The position numbers and the translations under genes were made by a program. Shown here piece by piece: positions 32,565 through 40,771 of a DNA stretch of 64,000 bases. Origin of the DNA: Kineosporia babensis (GTDB taxonomy: Bacteria > Actinomycetota > Actinomycetes > Actinomycetales > Kineosporiaceae); NCBI RefSeq assembly GCF_021129305.1, contig NZ_JAJOMB010000017.1, positions 62,001 to 126,000 of the forward strand, given 5' to 3'. Under the pieces are notes generated by a model. It ran no database searches, was not told the origin of the DNA, and was given only the letters and a program-made list of their open reading frames with translations. Each line of letters opens with the position of its first letter. Position 1 is the stretch's first letter.

Positions 32565-34971
32565 GTTCCAGGCCGCGCCAGTCCGCGCGCCACCGGTCGA
32601 ACTCCGCCACCGGCATCGGTTTGGCCAGCACGTAACCCTGCGCCGTGTCGCACCCGAAGCTCACGAGTTTGACCAGGGCCTCGGTGGTTTCGACACCCTC
32701 GGCCACGGTGGTCAGGCCCAGGTTGCGGCCCAGCTCGATCACGCTGCGCACGATCAGCTCCTCACCGGCGTCCTGCTCCATCGCCTGCACGAACGAGCGG
32801 TCCACCTTCAGCTCGCTGATCGGCAGGCTGCGCAGCTGCTTGATGCTGGTGTAGCCGGCCCCGAAGTCGTCGATCGAGATCGAAACCCCCTGCGCGGCCA
32901 GGCTCTGCAGCAGCTGCCGGGCCCGCACCGGGTCGGCCATCAGCGCGCTCTCGGTCACCTCGAGCAGCAGTTGGCCGGCGTCCACCCCGTGCTCGGTCAG
33001 CAGACCGCGCACCACCCGGTCGAAGTCCTCGTCGTGCAGGTTGCGGGCCGAGGTGTTCACCGCGATCTTCAGCGGCTGCCCGGCGTCGGTCCAGACCCGG
33101 GCCTGGGCCAGCGCCAGATTCAGCACGTGCTTGGTGATCGCGCCGATCAGGCCGGTGTTCTCGGCCAGCGGGATGAAGGCGTCGGGCGGGACCAGGCCGC
33201 GCTCGGGGTGCCGCCAGCGCAGCAGTGCCTCGGCCGAGTGCACCTGGCCGTCGGTCAGCGAGACCTTGGGCTGGTAGACCAGATACAGCTCGTCGTTGCT
33301 GAGTGCCCGCCGCAGGTCCCCGAGCAGGGCCAGCCGCTGCCGGGTGTTCACGTCGTCGCGCGGGTCGTAGCCGGCCACCCCCAGGCTGCGGCCCTTGGCC
33401 ACGTACATCGCCACATCGGCCCGTTGCAGCAGCCCGGCGGCGGTGTCGTCCGCCACCGGCTCGGAGACCGCCACCCCGATGCTGGCTTCCACGTCCAGCT
33501 CCACGCCCTCCACCACGAACGGCTCCTCCAGCGCGTCGTGCAGCTTCCAGGCCACCGCGCAGGCCCCGTTCAGGTCGCTGACCTGTGGCAGCAGCACCGC
33601 GAACTCGTCCCCGCCGAGCCGGGCGACCGAGTCCACCCCGCGCAGCGCTCGCTGCAGGCTCTGCCCCACCTGGATCAGCAGTTCGTCGCCGTAGTGGTGG
33701 CCCAGCGTGTCGTTGATCTCCTTGAACCGGTCCAGGTCGATCAGCAGCAGGCCGACCTGGATGCCGTGCCGGGCGCCGTCGCGCATCGCCTGCTGGATCC
33801 GGTCGGTCAGCAGGGCCCGGTTCGGCAGGCCGGTCAGGTCGTCGTGCAGCGAGCGCCGCTCGATCTCGCTCTGCAGCTCGCGCTGCTGGGTCACGTCGTG
33901 CGCAGTCAGCAGAATGCCCTCCAGCCCGGGCACTGCGCTGTGGTCGCGGAACGAGACCTCCAGGGTGCGCCAGACGCCCTCACCGTCCTCGTCCCCGCTC
34001 TGTCCGGGCCCGGCCCTCAACCGCAGCTCGGCGCGCACCGCCCCGGAGTCCGGGCCGACCGCGGTCAGACTGGTCAGCAGCAGGTGGCGATCGGCCGGGT
34101 GCAGGCGCTGAAGCACCACGTCGCTGCCGGTGCCCAGATCGGGCCCGGTGTCCAGCACCCGCTCGGCCGTCGGGGTCAGGAAGGTGGCCAGGCCATCCCG
34201 GCGCAGCACCATGATCAGCGCCGTCGACTCCTCGGCGATCAACCGGAACCGCTCGATGTTGCGGGCATCCACCTCGGCCAGCACCCGGCTCAGCCGCCAC
34301 CCGCCCGCCAGCAGGCCGATCATCAGCCCGGCCAGCACAAACGCAGCGATGGTGGCGGCGTCGCTCAGCCGGCGGGCCCGGTCGGTCGCGGTCTTCACCG
34401 ACTCCGACGCATCCTCGAGCCGCTTCAGCGTGGCATCCAGCGCCGGATTGATCTGGGCCCGGACTGCGCTCGTCCCGTTGGCCCCCTCGATGACCGTGGC
34501 CAGCCGGCGGTCCACCACTCGGGCGTAGTTCTGGTAGCCGGTGTACAGCTCGTCGATCCGGCGCTGGTTCAGCCCCGGCCCCTCCAGCCCGGCGATCCGC
34601 CGGACGGTCTCCTCCCGGCTGCCGTTCAGCCAGCCGAGCGCCACGCTGCGGGCCAGCTGACCGCTGTGCGCCCGCCACTCGATCGCGTCCTGGGCGTGCA
34701 CGGCACCCTCGATGATCGCCAGCTCACGCTCGGCTCGGCTGCCCCGTTCGACACCGCGCTTGAGCGCGAACACGCCGGCCACCAGCGCCAGCAGGATCAG
34801 CAGGGCGATCAGCGCGGCCCGGGTGTACCTGCGCACCGGTTCCGGCCGGGGTGGCCGGGCGGAACGCAGGGGCAGAGGCATGTCGATGGTTTCGGCGGGC
34901 CGGGTGCGCCAGTCAAGCTCCGATACCGACAAGCTTTGAGTACTGGTAACCCCTGGGCGCACTGACGACAT
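32548..34971 (-). CDS. Membrane PAS-GGDEF-EAL c-di-GMP protein
   Basis: An 807-residue protein. Helices near 50-70 and 197-220 flank an extracytoplasmic domain of about 125 residues. A PAS region (about 235-360) and a GGDEF domain (GGDEF at 453-457 with the RGVD inhibitory site) follow. The EAL domain starts at Glu581 in SAEALLRWRHPERG and keeps DDFGAGYTS and LKVDRSFV-type blocks. Both enzyme motifs are intact. The start ATG 34971 has no clear ribosome-binding site and an in-frame ATG at 34881 is an alternative. A TGACGTCA palindrome (34976-34983) lies in the short divergent gap. Confidence 0.88.
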   Translation of the reverse strand: MSSVRPGVTSTQSLSVSELDWRTRPAETIDMPLPLRSARPPRPEPVRRYTRAALIALLILLALVAGVFALKRGVERGSRAERELAIIEGAVHAQDAIEWRAHSGQLARSVALGWLNGSREETVRRIAGLEGPGLNQRRIDELYTGYQNYARVVDRRLATVIEGANGTSAVRAQINPALDATLKRLEDASESVKTATDRARRLSDAATIAAFVLAGLMIGLLAGGWRLSRVLAEVDARNIERFRLIAEESTALIMVLRRDGLATFLTPTAERVLDTGPDLGTGSDVVLQRLHPADRHLLLTSLTAVGPDSGAVRAELRLRAGPGQSGDEDGEGVWRTLEVSFRDHSAVPGLEGILLTAHDVTQQRELQSEIERRSLHDDLTGLPNRALLTDRIQQAMRDGARHGIQVGLLLIDLDRFKEINDTLGHHYGDELLIQVGQSLQRALRGVDSVARLGGDEFAVLLPQVSDLNGACAVAWKLHDALEEPFVVEGVELDVEASIGVAVSEPVADDTAAGLLQRADVAMYVAKGRSLGVAGYDPRDDVNTRQRLALLGDLRRALSNDELYLVYQPKVSLTDGQVHSAEALLRWRHPERGLVPPDAFIPLAENTGLIGAITKHVLNLALAQARVWTDAGQPLKIAVNTSARNLHDEDFDRVVRGLLTEHGVDAGQLLLEVTESALMADPVRARQLLQSLAAQGVSISIDDFGAGYTSIKQLRSLPISELKVDRSFVQAMEQDAGEELIVRSVIELGRNLGLTTVAEGVETTEALVKLVSFGCDTAQGYVLAKPMPVAEFDRWRADWRGLELISTS

Positions 34972-34997
34972 CAAATGACGTCACGGATAATCGGGAT

Positions 34998-35669
34998 GTG
35001 TCGCCCCCCTTGATGATCGCGCATCGCACCCCGGCCGACCGCAACGGTTGCCAGGCCCTGGTGAACTCCGGTGCGAACGTGTTCGAAGTGGACCTGATGC
35101 TGGCCGCGGACGACGAGATCGTCCTGTCCCACGACATCCCGTTCCTGACCTCGCTGCCCTGGTTCCGGCACGACGGGCTGCGGCTGATGTTCGGCCGGCA
35201 CCCGTCGGGCCCGCCGCTGGAGGCGGTGGCCGAGCTGCTGCCGCCCGAGGTGGAGATGCTGCTCGACCTGAAGTGCGACCGGGGCACCGAGGCCTTCCGC
35301 CTGGTGCGCAAGCTGCTCACCCTCGAGCTGGACCCGGCGCGGTGCTACGTCAGCAGCAAGAACTGGCGTTCGCTGGAGGAGCTGGAACGCGAGGGCTTCC
35401 GGACCTGGCGCAGCGTGGCCCACCCGTGGGCGTTGCGGAGTCTGCTTGAGGACGATGCCGTGCCCGGCTACGCGGTCACGGTGCGGCACCCGATGCTGAC
35501 GGCCGGGCCGGAGGGCTCGATCGAGCGCCTGCAGAGGCTGGGCAAGGTGATGGCCTGGACGGTGAACGACCCGCGCCGGGCGAACGAGCTGGTTGCGGCC
35601 GGGGTCGACGGCGTGACGTCGGACCGGCCGGAGGTGTTCAGCGCGATGAGCAACACCGTGCTGGGCTGA
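34998..35669 (+). CDS. Glycerophosphodiester phosphodiesterase-like protein
   Basis: A 223-residue TIM-barrel GDPD-family protein that would hydrolyse glycerophosphodiesters. The N-terminus MIAHRTPADRNG keeps the catalytic His-Arg, and NVFEVDLMLAADDEIVLSHD supplies the metal-binding Glu/Asp and second His. The usual PENT motif between these is missing, with the loop about six residues shorter, which from memory is typical of a smaller actinobacterial subfamily. WTVNDPRRANELVAAGVDGV is the usual C-terminal block. GTG start at 34998. Confidence 0.8.
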   Translation: MSPPLMIAHRTPADRNGCQALVNSGANVFEVDLMLAADDEIVLSHDIPFLTSLPWFRHDGLRLMFGRHPSGPPLEAVAELLPPEVEMLLDLKCDRGTEAFRLVRKLLTLELDPARCYVSSKNWRSLEELEREGFRTWRSVAHPWALRSLLEDDAVPGYAVTVRHPMLTAGPEGSIERLQRLGKVMAWTVNDPRRANELVAAGVDGVTSDRPEVFSAMSNTVLG

Positions 35670-35672
35670 GCC

Positions 35673-35921
35673 CTACTTACGCTTGTTCTTGGCCGGGCGG
35701 TCCGGCTGCTTCTGCATCCGCGGCCGCCCCAGGGCCTCTTCGTCGATCTTCTTGGCCTCGTCCCAGGCCTTCCAGCCGCCGAACGCCAGCCAGAGCAGAC
35801 CGAACACCAGGCCGAAGGTGTCGCCGTTGATCGCGCCGTAGACGGCCCGGACCATGCCGAGGAAGCCGAAGACCGACCAGAAAATGATCCTCAGGCGCTG
35901 TTCCTTGGTCATGCCGGTCAA
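35673..35921 (-). CDS. Small membrane protein, 82 residues
   Basis: Two hydrophobic helices (about 10-30 and 35-50) and a Lys/Arg-rich tail ending in RPAKNKRK. The start may be ATG 35921 or ATG 35912. It ends 4 bp after the convergent GDPD gene. Family unknown. Confidence 0.6.
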   Translation of the reverse strand: MTGMTKEQRLRIIFWSVFGFLGMVRAVYGAINGDTFGLVFGLLWLAFGGWKAWDEAKKIDEEALGRPRMQKQPDRPAKNKRK

Positions 35922-35960
35922 TCTACCGGCAGGTCTGCGCCCGAAGGCGTCACGATCGGG

Positions 35961-36191
35961 TCACCGCCGCCCGTAGCGGTCCCGGTCCAGCTTGCTCAGC
36001 GGCTGCTTCTTGGCCCGCTCGCGCAGCACGATCACCACCGACACGGCCAGCCCGCACCAGGCCCCCAGCAGACCGCCCGAAACCGTGCTGTTGAGGTCGG
36101 TCACCACCGTGACCACCACCAGGACCGCCAGTACGGCCAGCCAGATCGCGATCCAGATCCGCATCCGCGGGGTCAGCTTGAACTCGCCCAT
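35961..36191 (-). CDS. Small membrane protein, 76 residues
   Basis: Two membrane helices (about 10-30 and 37-56) and a basic tail SKLDRDRYGRR. It is on the same strand as the next small membrane gene, 39 bp away, so the two may form one unit. No family recognised. Confidence 0.6.
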   Translation of the reverse strand: MGEFKLTPRMRIWIAIWLAVLAVLVVVTVVTDLNSTVSGGLLGAWCGLAVSVVIVLRERAKKQPLSKLDRDRYGRR

Positions 36192-36310
36192 GGCGTCAAT
36201 CTACCCACTGGCCGGTTCGGCCCGAGCAGCGAGAGTCCGCAAGGACTGGACGAAGTCGGCCCCCGACCGGCGTCACGCCTGGCCAGGGGCCATTCTCACT
36301 GCTCGACCTG

Positions 36311-36397
36311 CGGAGAGCGAGGGATTCGAACCCCCGGAGGCTTTGACACCTCAGTGGTTTTCAAGACCACCGCCATCGGCCACTCGGCCAGCTCTCC
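36311..36397 (-). tRNA. tRNA-Ser (TGA)
   Basis: An 87-nt cloverleaf with GGAGAGC/GCTCTCC acceptor, discriminator G, anticodon TGA in CTTGAAA, a long variable arm and T-loop GTTCGAATC. CCA is not encoded. This is the second serine tRNA of the window. Confidence 0.93.
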
Positions 36398-36465
36398 TTC
36401 GCGTCCGGAAGACGCGCGTACCAGTCTGGCACAACGGCAGTGATCTTCCCCAGCAGGGGAGCAAC

Positions 36466-36684
36466 TCATTCGTCGTAGCGCCACCAGAACCAGCGCGAGG
36501 ATCGGGGCTCGCCCGCCGGGATGCCGAGCCGGGCCGAGGCCAGCACGTCGGAACATCGGGGGCACAGCGGCGCTCCGTCGTCGTGCCGGGGAAGGGTGTC
36601 GCGGGCGCAGCCGACACAGCGGATCGGCCGCACTCCCTTCCCGGGCATGACCAGCGGGGCGTCGTTCGCGAACATCTGACTCAT
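36466..36684 (-). CDS. Small zinc-ribbon protein, 72 residues
   Basis: Cysteine pairs in RCVGCARDTLP and LCPRCSDVL form a CxxC-CxxC zinc ribbon; the tail is SSRWFWWRYDE. The ATG at 36684 has GGAGA 9 bases upstream; a longer frame to 36741 is less supported. Function unknown; an unusual palindrome cluster lies upstream. Confidence 0.55.
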   Translation of the reverse strand: MSQMFANDAPLVMPGKGVRPIRCVGCARDTLPRHDDGAPLCPRCSDVLASARLGIPAGEPRSSRWFWWRYDE

Positions 36685-36759
36685 GACAGTGGTCTCCGTC
36701 ACCCGTCCCCTGAGAACCCGCAGAGCCTGAGCGCGGGCCACGAACCAATGCGCAGCGTA

Positions 36760-36782
36760 ATCGTATCGCTACGATAAGCGAT
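36760..36782. promoter_or_regulatory. Overlapping palindromes upstream of the zinc-ribbon gene
   Basis: ATCGTA-TCGC-TACGAT (36760-36775) overlaps ATCGCT-ACGATA-AGCGAT (36765-36782), inside an AT-richer patch. The layout resembles a TetR-type operator, but no regulator gene is adjacent. Confidence 0.4.
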
Positions 36783-36895
36783 GGCGATATCTCACGCACC
36801 GGAGTGTGCTCTGTATCGGCAGACCGCCTGAACGGCTTGACCCGGTCGATCGACCGGGTTCACAGGGTGGGGTGTTCGGAGGGCTACTGCGGGTT

Positions 36896-37471
36896 TCAGA
36901 TGTAGATCGCCGGGTCCTCGGCCCAGTGCTCGTGCATGTCCACCTCGGGCTTCTTCACCACACCGGGCACGCCGACCACGACGGCGTCGTCCGGAACGTC
37001 GCGGACCACCACGGCATTGGCTCCGACCTGGGAGTTCTTGCCGATCGTGATCGGCCCCAGGACGCGCGCGCCGGCCCCCACCACGACCCCGTCGAGCAGG
37101 GTCGGGTGGCGCTTGCCGCGCTCCAGGCTGCGCCCGCCGAGGGTCACGTCCTGGTAGAGCATCACGTCGTCACCGATCTCGGCGGTCTCGCCGATCACCA
37201 CCCCGGTGGCGTGGTCGATGAAGAACCGGCGGCCGATGGTGGCCCCGGGGTGGATCTCCACCCCGGTGACCACCCGTGTCCACAGCGAGATCAGACGCGC
37301 CGGGACCCGCCAGCCGCGCCGCCACATCCGGTGGGTGATGCGGTGGCTCCAGATCGCCTGCAGCCCGGGGTAGCCCAGGATCAACTCGGCATTGCTGTTG
37401 GCCGCGGGATCGCGCAGCTTTGCCGCGTGCAAATCTTCCCTGAGCGCACCCAGGATGCTGGCCGGCTTCAT
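36896..37471 (-). CDS. cysE: Serine O-acetyltransferase
   Basis: A 191-residue left-handed beta-helix acyltransferase making O-acetylserine from serine and acetyl-CoA. The helical N-terminal part (about 1-65) is followed by hexapeptide repeats with the active-site region IDHATGVVIGETAEIGD and VTLGG. The tail PAIYI ends in Ile, as in CysE proteins that bind cysteine synthase by their C-terminal isoleucine. The ATG overlaps the cysK stop, so both are translated together. Confidence 0.93.
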   Translation of the reverse strand: MKPASILGALREDLHAAKLRDPAANSNAELILGYPGLQAIWSHRITHRMWRRGWRVPARLISLWTRVVTGVEIHPGATIGRRFFIDHATGVVIGETAEIGDDVMLYQDVTLGGRSLERGKRHPTLLDGVVVGAGARVLGPITIGKNSQVGANAVVVRDVPDDAVVVGVPGVVKKPEVDMHEHWAEDPAIYI

Positions 37472-38400
37472 CAGTCCAGGAGGTCCTTGAAGAGGATGGT
37501 GGACAGGTAGCGCTCACCGAACGACGGGATGATCACGACGATGGTCTTGCCGGCGAACTCCGGGCGGCGGGCGACCTGGTCGGCGGCCCACAGCGCAGCG
37601 CCGGAGGAGATGCCGACGAGCAGGCCCTCCTCCTTGGCGGCCCGGCGGGCCCACTCCACCGCGTCGTCGACCTCGGCGTCGAACACCTCGTCGTAGACCT
37701 TGGTGTCGAGGATCTCGGGCACGAAGTTCGCGCCGATGCCCTGGATCGGGTGCGGGCCGGGGGCGCCACCGTTCAGGATCGGCGACAGCTTCGGCTCGAC
37801 CGCGAAGATCTTGATGTCCGGGTTCTTCTCCTTGAGCACCTGGCCGACGCCGGTGATGGTGCCCCCGGTGCCGATGCCGGCGACCACCGCGGCGACCTGG
37901 CCGTCGGTGTCGTTCCAGATCTCCTCGGCCGTGGTCTTGCGGTGGATCTCCGGGTTGGCCTCGTTGGCGAACTGCCGGGCCAGCACCGCGCCGCGCTCCT
38001 GACCGATCTCCTCGGCCTTGGCCACCGCACCCTTCATGCCCTCGCTGCCCGGGGTGAGGACCAGCTCGGCGCCGTAGGCGCGCAGCAGCGCGCGGCGCTC
38101 CTTGCTCATCGTCTCGGGCATGGTCAGCACCACGTTGTAGCCGCGGGCGGCCCCCACGAAGGCCAGCGCGATACCGGTGTTGCCGCTGGTCGCCTCGACG
38201 ATGGTGCCACCCGGCTTGAGCTGGCCGGATGCCTCGGCGGCGTCGATGATCGCCACGCCGATCCGGTCCTTCACGCTGTTGGCCGGGTTGTAGAACTCCA
38301 GCTTGGCCGCGATCGTGGCGCCGGCTCCCTCGGAGAGCCGGTTGATCCGGACGAGCGGAGTGTTTCCGACCAGCTTGGTCGCGTCATCGTAGATCGGCAT
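37471..38400 (-). CDS. cysK: Cysteine synthase A
   Basis: A 309-residue PLP enzyme forming cysteine from O-acetylserine and sulfide. The PLP lysine is in NPANSVKDR (Lys44), [10 protein letters not shown] is the substrate loop, and [10 protein letters not shown] binds the cofactor phosphate. Coupled to cysE, so this is the complete cysteine pathway from serine. The start ATG has GAGGGG upstream. Confidence 0.95.
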   Translation of the reverse strand: MPIYDDATKLVGNTPLVRINRLSEGAGATIAAKLEFYNPANSVKDRIGVAIIDAAEASGQLKPGGTIVEATSGNTGIALAFVGAARGYNVVLTMPETMSKERRALLRAYGAELVLTPGSEGMKGAVAKAEEIGQERGAVLARQFANEANPEIHRKTTAEEIWNDTDGQVAAVVAGIGTGGTITGVGQVLKEKNPDIKIFAVEPKLSPILNGGAPGPHPIQGIGANFVPEILDTKVYDEVFDAEVDDAVEWARRAAKEEGLLVGISSGAALWAADQVARRPEFAGKTIVVIIPSFGERYLSTILFKDLLD

Positions 38401-38490
38401 TGCTGCAGGTCACCCCTCTGAGAGACATTCCTTGGCGATATGGTCGAGAAACCGATTGTTCACGGGTGTCCGACGCTGGGCAAGAGGTAC

Positions 38491-38892
38491 TCAGCCCGCG
38501 ACGAACGACAGCCGCACCTTCCGGACCTGGTTGTCGGCATTGCTGTCGACGAGCACAACGCTCTGCCAGGTGCCGAGCGCCGGTTCGCCGGCCAGGACCG
38601 GGATGCTGACCGAGGGACTGACGAAGGCGGGCAACACGTGGTCGCGGCCGTGGCCGAGACTGCCGTGCCGATGCCGGTAGATGTCCTCGGCCGGCAGCAA
38701 CCGGTCGATCGCGCCCGCCAGGTCCGGCTCGCTGCCCGACCCCGTCTCCATCAGCGCAACCCCGGCGGTCGCGTGCGGGACGAACACGTTGACCAGGCCG
38801 TCTCCGCGACCGGCGCAGAATCGCGCCAGCTCTCCGGTGAGCTCGGTGACGAGCCGGTCCCCGGAGCGGACGGTGATCTCGGTGCTCTCCAT
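38491..38892 (-). CDS. YjbQ/UPF0047 family protein
   Basis: A 133-residue protein with VFVPHATAGVALMETGSGSE, HGRDHVLPAFVSPSVSIPV and GTWQSVVLVDSNADN, typical of the YjbQ family (labelled secondary thiamine-phosphate synthase). The conserved His residues are visible. Upstream of cysK on the same strand with 90 bp between them. Confidence 0.9.
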   Translation of the reverse strand: MESTEITVRSGDRLVTELTGELARFCAGRGDGLVNVFVPHATAGVALMETGSGSEPDLAGAIDRLLPAEDIYRHRHGSLGHGRDHVLPAFVSPSVSIPVLAGEPALGTWQSVVLVDSNADNQVRKVRLSFVAG

Positions 38893-38942
38893 AGGGTGAA
38901 CCCTAAGCCTGTCTTGCATCCCCCCAAAGAGGGGGCTTGGTC

Positions 38943-40628
38943 TCAATCGGCCCGGAGCCACACCGTGGTCTCGCCCGGCAACTCGTCCCCGGACAGATCG
39001 CGGCTGGCCACGAGCACCTTTCCGGCCGGCCGCGGCACCGGCGCGGTGCCGAAGTTGGTGACCACTTCCCAGCCACCCTCTCTGCGGAAATGGAGGACGT
39101 TCGTGGGCCCGGACGTCTCGAATTGGAGGGTTTCGGTGGTTTGCAGTTCCCGGCGAAGCCCCAACGCCTTGCGGTACAGCGCCAGGACCGAGTTCGGGTC
39201 GGCCTCCTCGGCCTCGACCGAGAGCTCGCCGAACCAGTCGGGCTGGGGCAGGTGCGCACCGCCGCTGCCGAAGCCGAACGACGAGCCGCCCTCGGCATCC
39301 CGAGAACGCTTCCAGGGCAGCGGAACCCGGCAGCCGTCGCGGCCCTTGAGCTGGTGGCCGGTGCGCAGCCAGATCGGGTCGGCCAGCTGATCGCGCGGGA
39401 TGTCGGCGACCTCGCGCAGGCCCAGTTCCTCGCCCTGGTACAGGTACATCGAGCCCGGAAGGGCCAGGAGCAGAAGGGTGGACGCGGTGGCTCGCCTCAG
39501 TCCGACGGCGTCATCGGGCAACGGGTCCAGTCCTTCGGCCAGCAGCCAGTCGGCCAGGCCGTCCTGCCCGATCCCGTTGGGCAGGCCGTAGCGACTGCGG
39601 TGGCGCACCACGTCGTGGTTGGACAGCACCCAGGTGGAAGAAGCACCGGTGGCGGCCGACTCGGCCAGGTTCTCGCTGATGCTCTTGCGGAAACCCTCGG
39701 CGTCCCAGTCCTCGCGCAGCAGGTCGAAGTTGAACGCCTGGCCGAGTTCGGTGGGGCGGGCGTACAGGGCGCGGCGAGCGGTGGGCACCCAGGCCTCGGC
39801 CACCGCCGCGCGCGGCGGGTTGTACTCGTTGAAGACCTCGCGCCACTCCTCGAAGATGGTGTGGACGTCGTCGCGGTCGAACAGCGGGTTGGTGCCGTCC
39901 AGCGGGAGCGCCAGGTCGGGGATCTCGGGCATGCTGCGCAGCGGCTCGGAGAGGTCCTTGGCCAGGCCGTGGGCCACGTCCACACGGAAACCGTCCACCC
40001 CACGGTCGGACCAGAAGCGCAGCGTCTTGCGGAAGTCCTCACGGACCTCGGAGTTGCTCCAGTCGAAGTCCGGCTGCTCGGGGGCGAACAGGTGCAGATA
40101 CCACTGCCCGTCCGGCACCCGGGTCCAGGCGCTGCCGCCGAAGTGCGAGATCCAGTCCGAGGGCGGCTGGTCGCCGTTGGGGCCCAGGCCGTCGCGGAAG
40201 ATGTACCGATCACGGGCCTTCGAGCCGGGCTCGGCGGCCAGCGCCTCCTGGAACCAGACGTGCCGGTCGGAGGAGTGGTTGGGCACGATGTCGACGATCA
40301 GCCGGATCCCGGCCGCGTGCAGTTTCGCGCTCATCTCGTCGAAGTCTTTAAGACTACCGAGTTTCGGGTCCACGTCGCGGTAGTCGTCCACGTCGTACCC
40401 ACCGTCGGCGAGGGCTGAGGGGTAGAACGGGCTCAGCCAGACCGCGTCGACGCCCAGGGCTTTGAGGTACGGCACCTTGGCGGTGACACCGGCGATGTTG
40501 CCGATGCCGTCGCCGTCGCTGTCGGCGAAACTGCGCGGGTAGATCTGGTAAACGACGGCCTGCCGCCACCAGTCGGCTTCCGGATGAGGGGTACGCGCAG
40601 TATCAGCCACTCTGGGTCTCACTCTCAT
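38943..40628 (-). CDS. GH13 alpha-glucosidase
   Basis: A 561-residue TIM-barrel alpha-glucosidase of the GH13 family. Region I is DIVPNHSSD, region II DGFRVDVAHGL (nucleophile Asp), region III AVAEAWV (acid/base Glu), region IV LSNHDVVRH (stabiliser Asp), and the start of the catalytic domain is WWRQAVVYQIYPRSFADSDGD. No signal peptide, so it acts on imported malto- or isomalto-oligosaccharides. The same-strand LacI gene, binding protein and permeases at 44-48.6 kb look like its uptake system; an IS and an island separate them. ATG 40628 or GTG 40610 may be the start. Confidence 0.9.
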   Translation of the reverse strand: MRVRPRVADTARTPHPEADWWRQAVVYQIYPRSFADSDGDGIGNIAGVTAKVPYLKALGVDAVWLSPFYPSALADGGYDVDDYRDVDPKLGSLKDFDEMSAKLHAAGIRLIVDIVPNHSSDRHVWFQEALAAEPGSKARDRYIFRDGLGPNGDQPPSDWISHFGGSAWTRVPDGQWYLHLFAPEQPDFDWSNSEVREDFRKTLRFWSDRGVDGFRVDVAHGLAKDLSEPLRSMPEIPDLALPLDGTNPLFDRDDVHTIFEEWREVFNEYNPPRAAVAEAWVPTARRALYARPTELGQAFNFDLLREDWDAEGFRKSISENLAESAATGASSTWVLSNHDVVRHRSRYGLPNGIGQDGLADWLLAEGLDPLPDDAVGLRRATASTLLLLALPGSMYLYQGEELGLREVADIPRDQLADPIWLRTGHQLKGRDGCRVPLPWKRSRDAEGGSSFGFGSGGAHLPQPDWFGELSVEAEEADPNSVLALYRKALGLRRELQTTETLQFETSGPTNVLHFRREGGWEVVTNFGTAPVPRPAGKVLVASRDLSGDELPGETTVWLRAD

Positions 40629-40741
40629 GAGGCGTAGAAACTTGCTACTTCCACCCTCGCACGTTGCCGAACCGGATGCCCGAGCGCATCACGTTGACAA
40701 TCCCTCTCCCTAGGATCAGTCTTCGGTTCGGTATCAGATGC

Positions 40742-40771
40742 CCCAGGACCCACGGTGAGTTCAAAGTCCGG
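40742..40771. repeat. Left IS end with target-site duplication
   Basis: CCCAGGACC (40742-40750) is the left copy of a 9-bp target duplication. The left terminal inverted repeat (40751-40771) begins CACGGT and ends GTCCGG; it differs from the right repeat at two of 21 positions. Confidence 0.85.
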
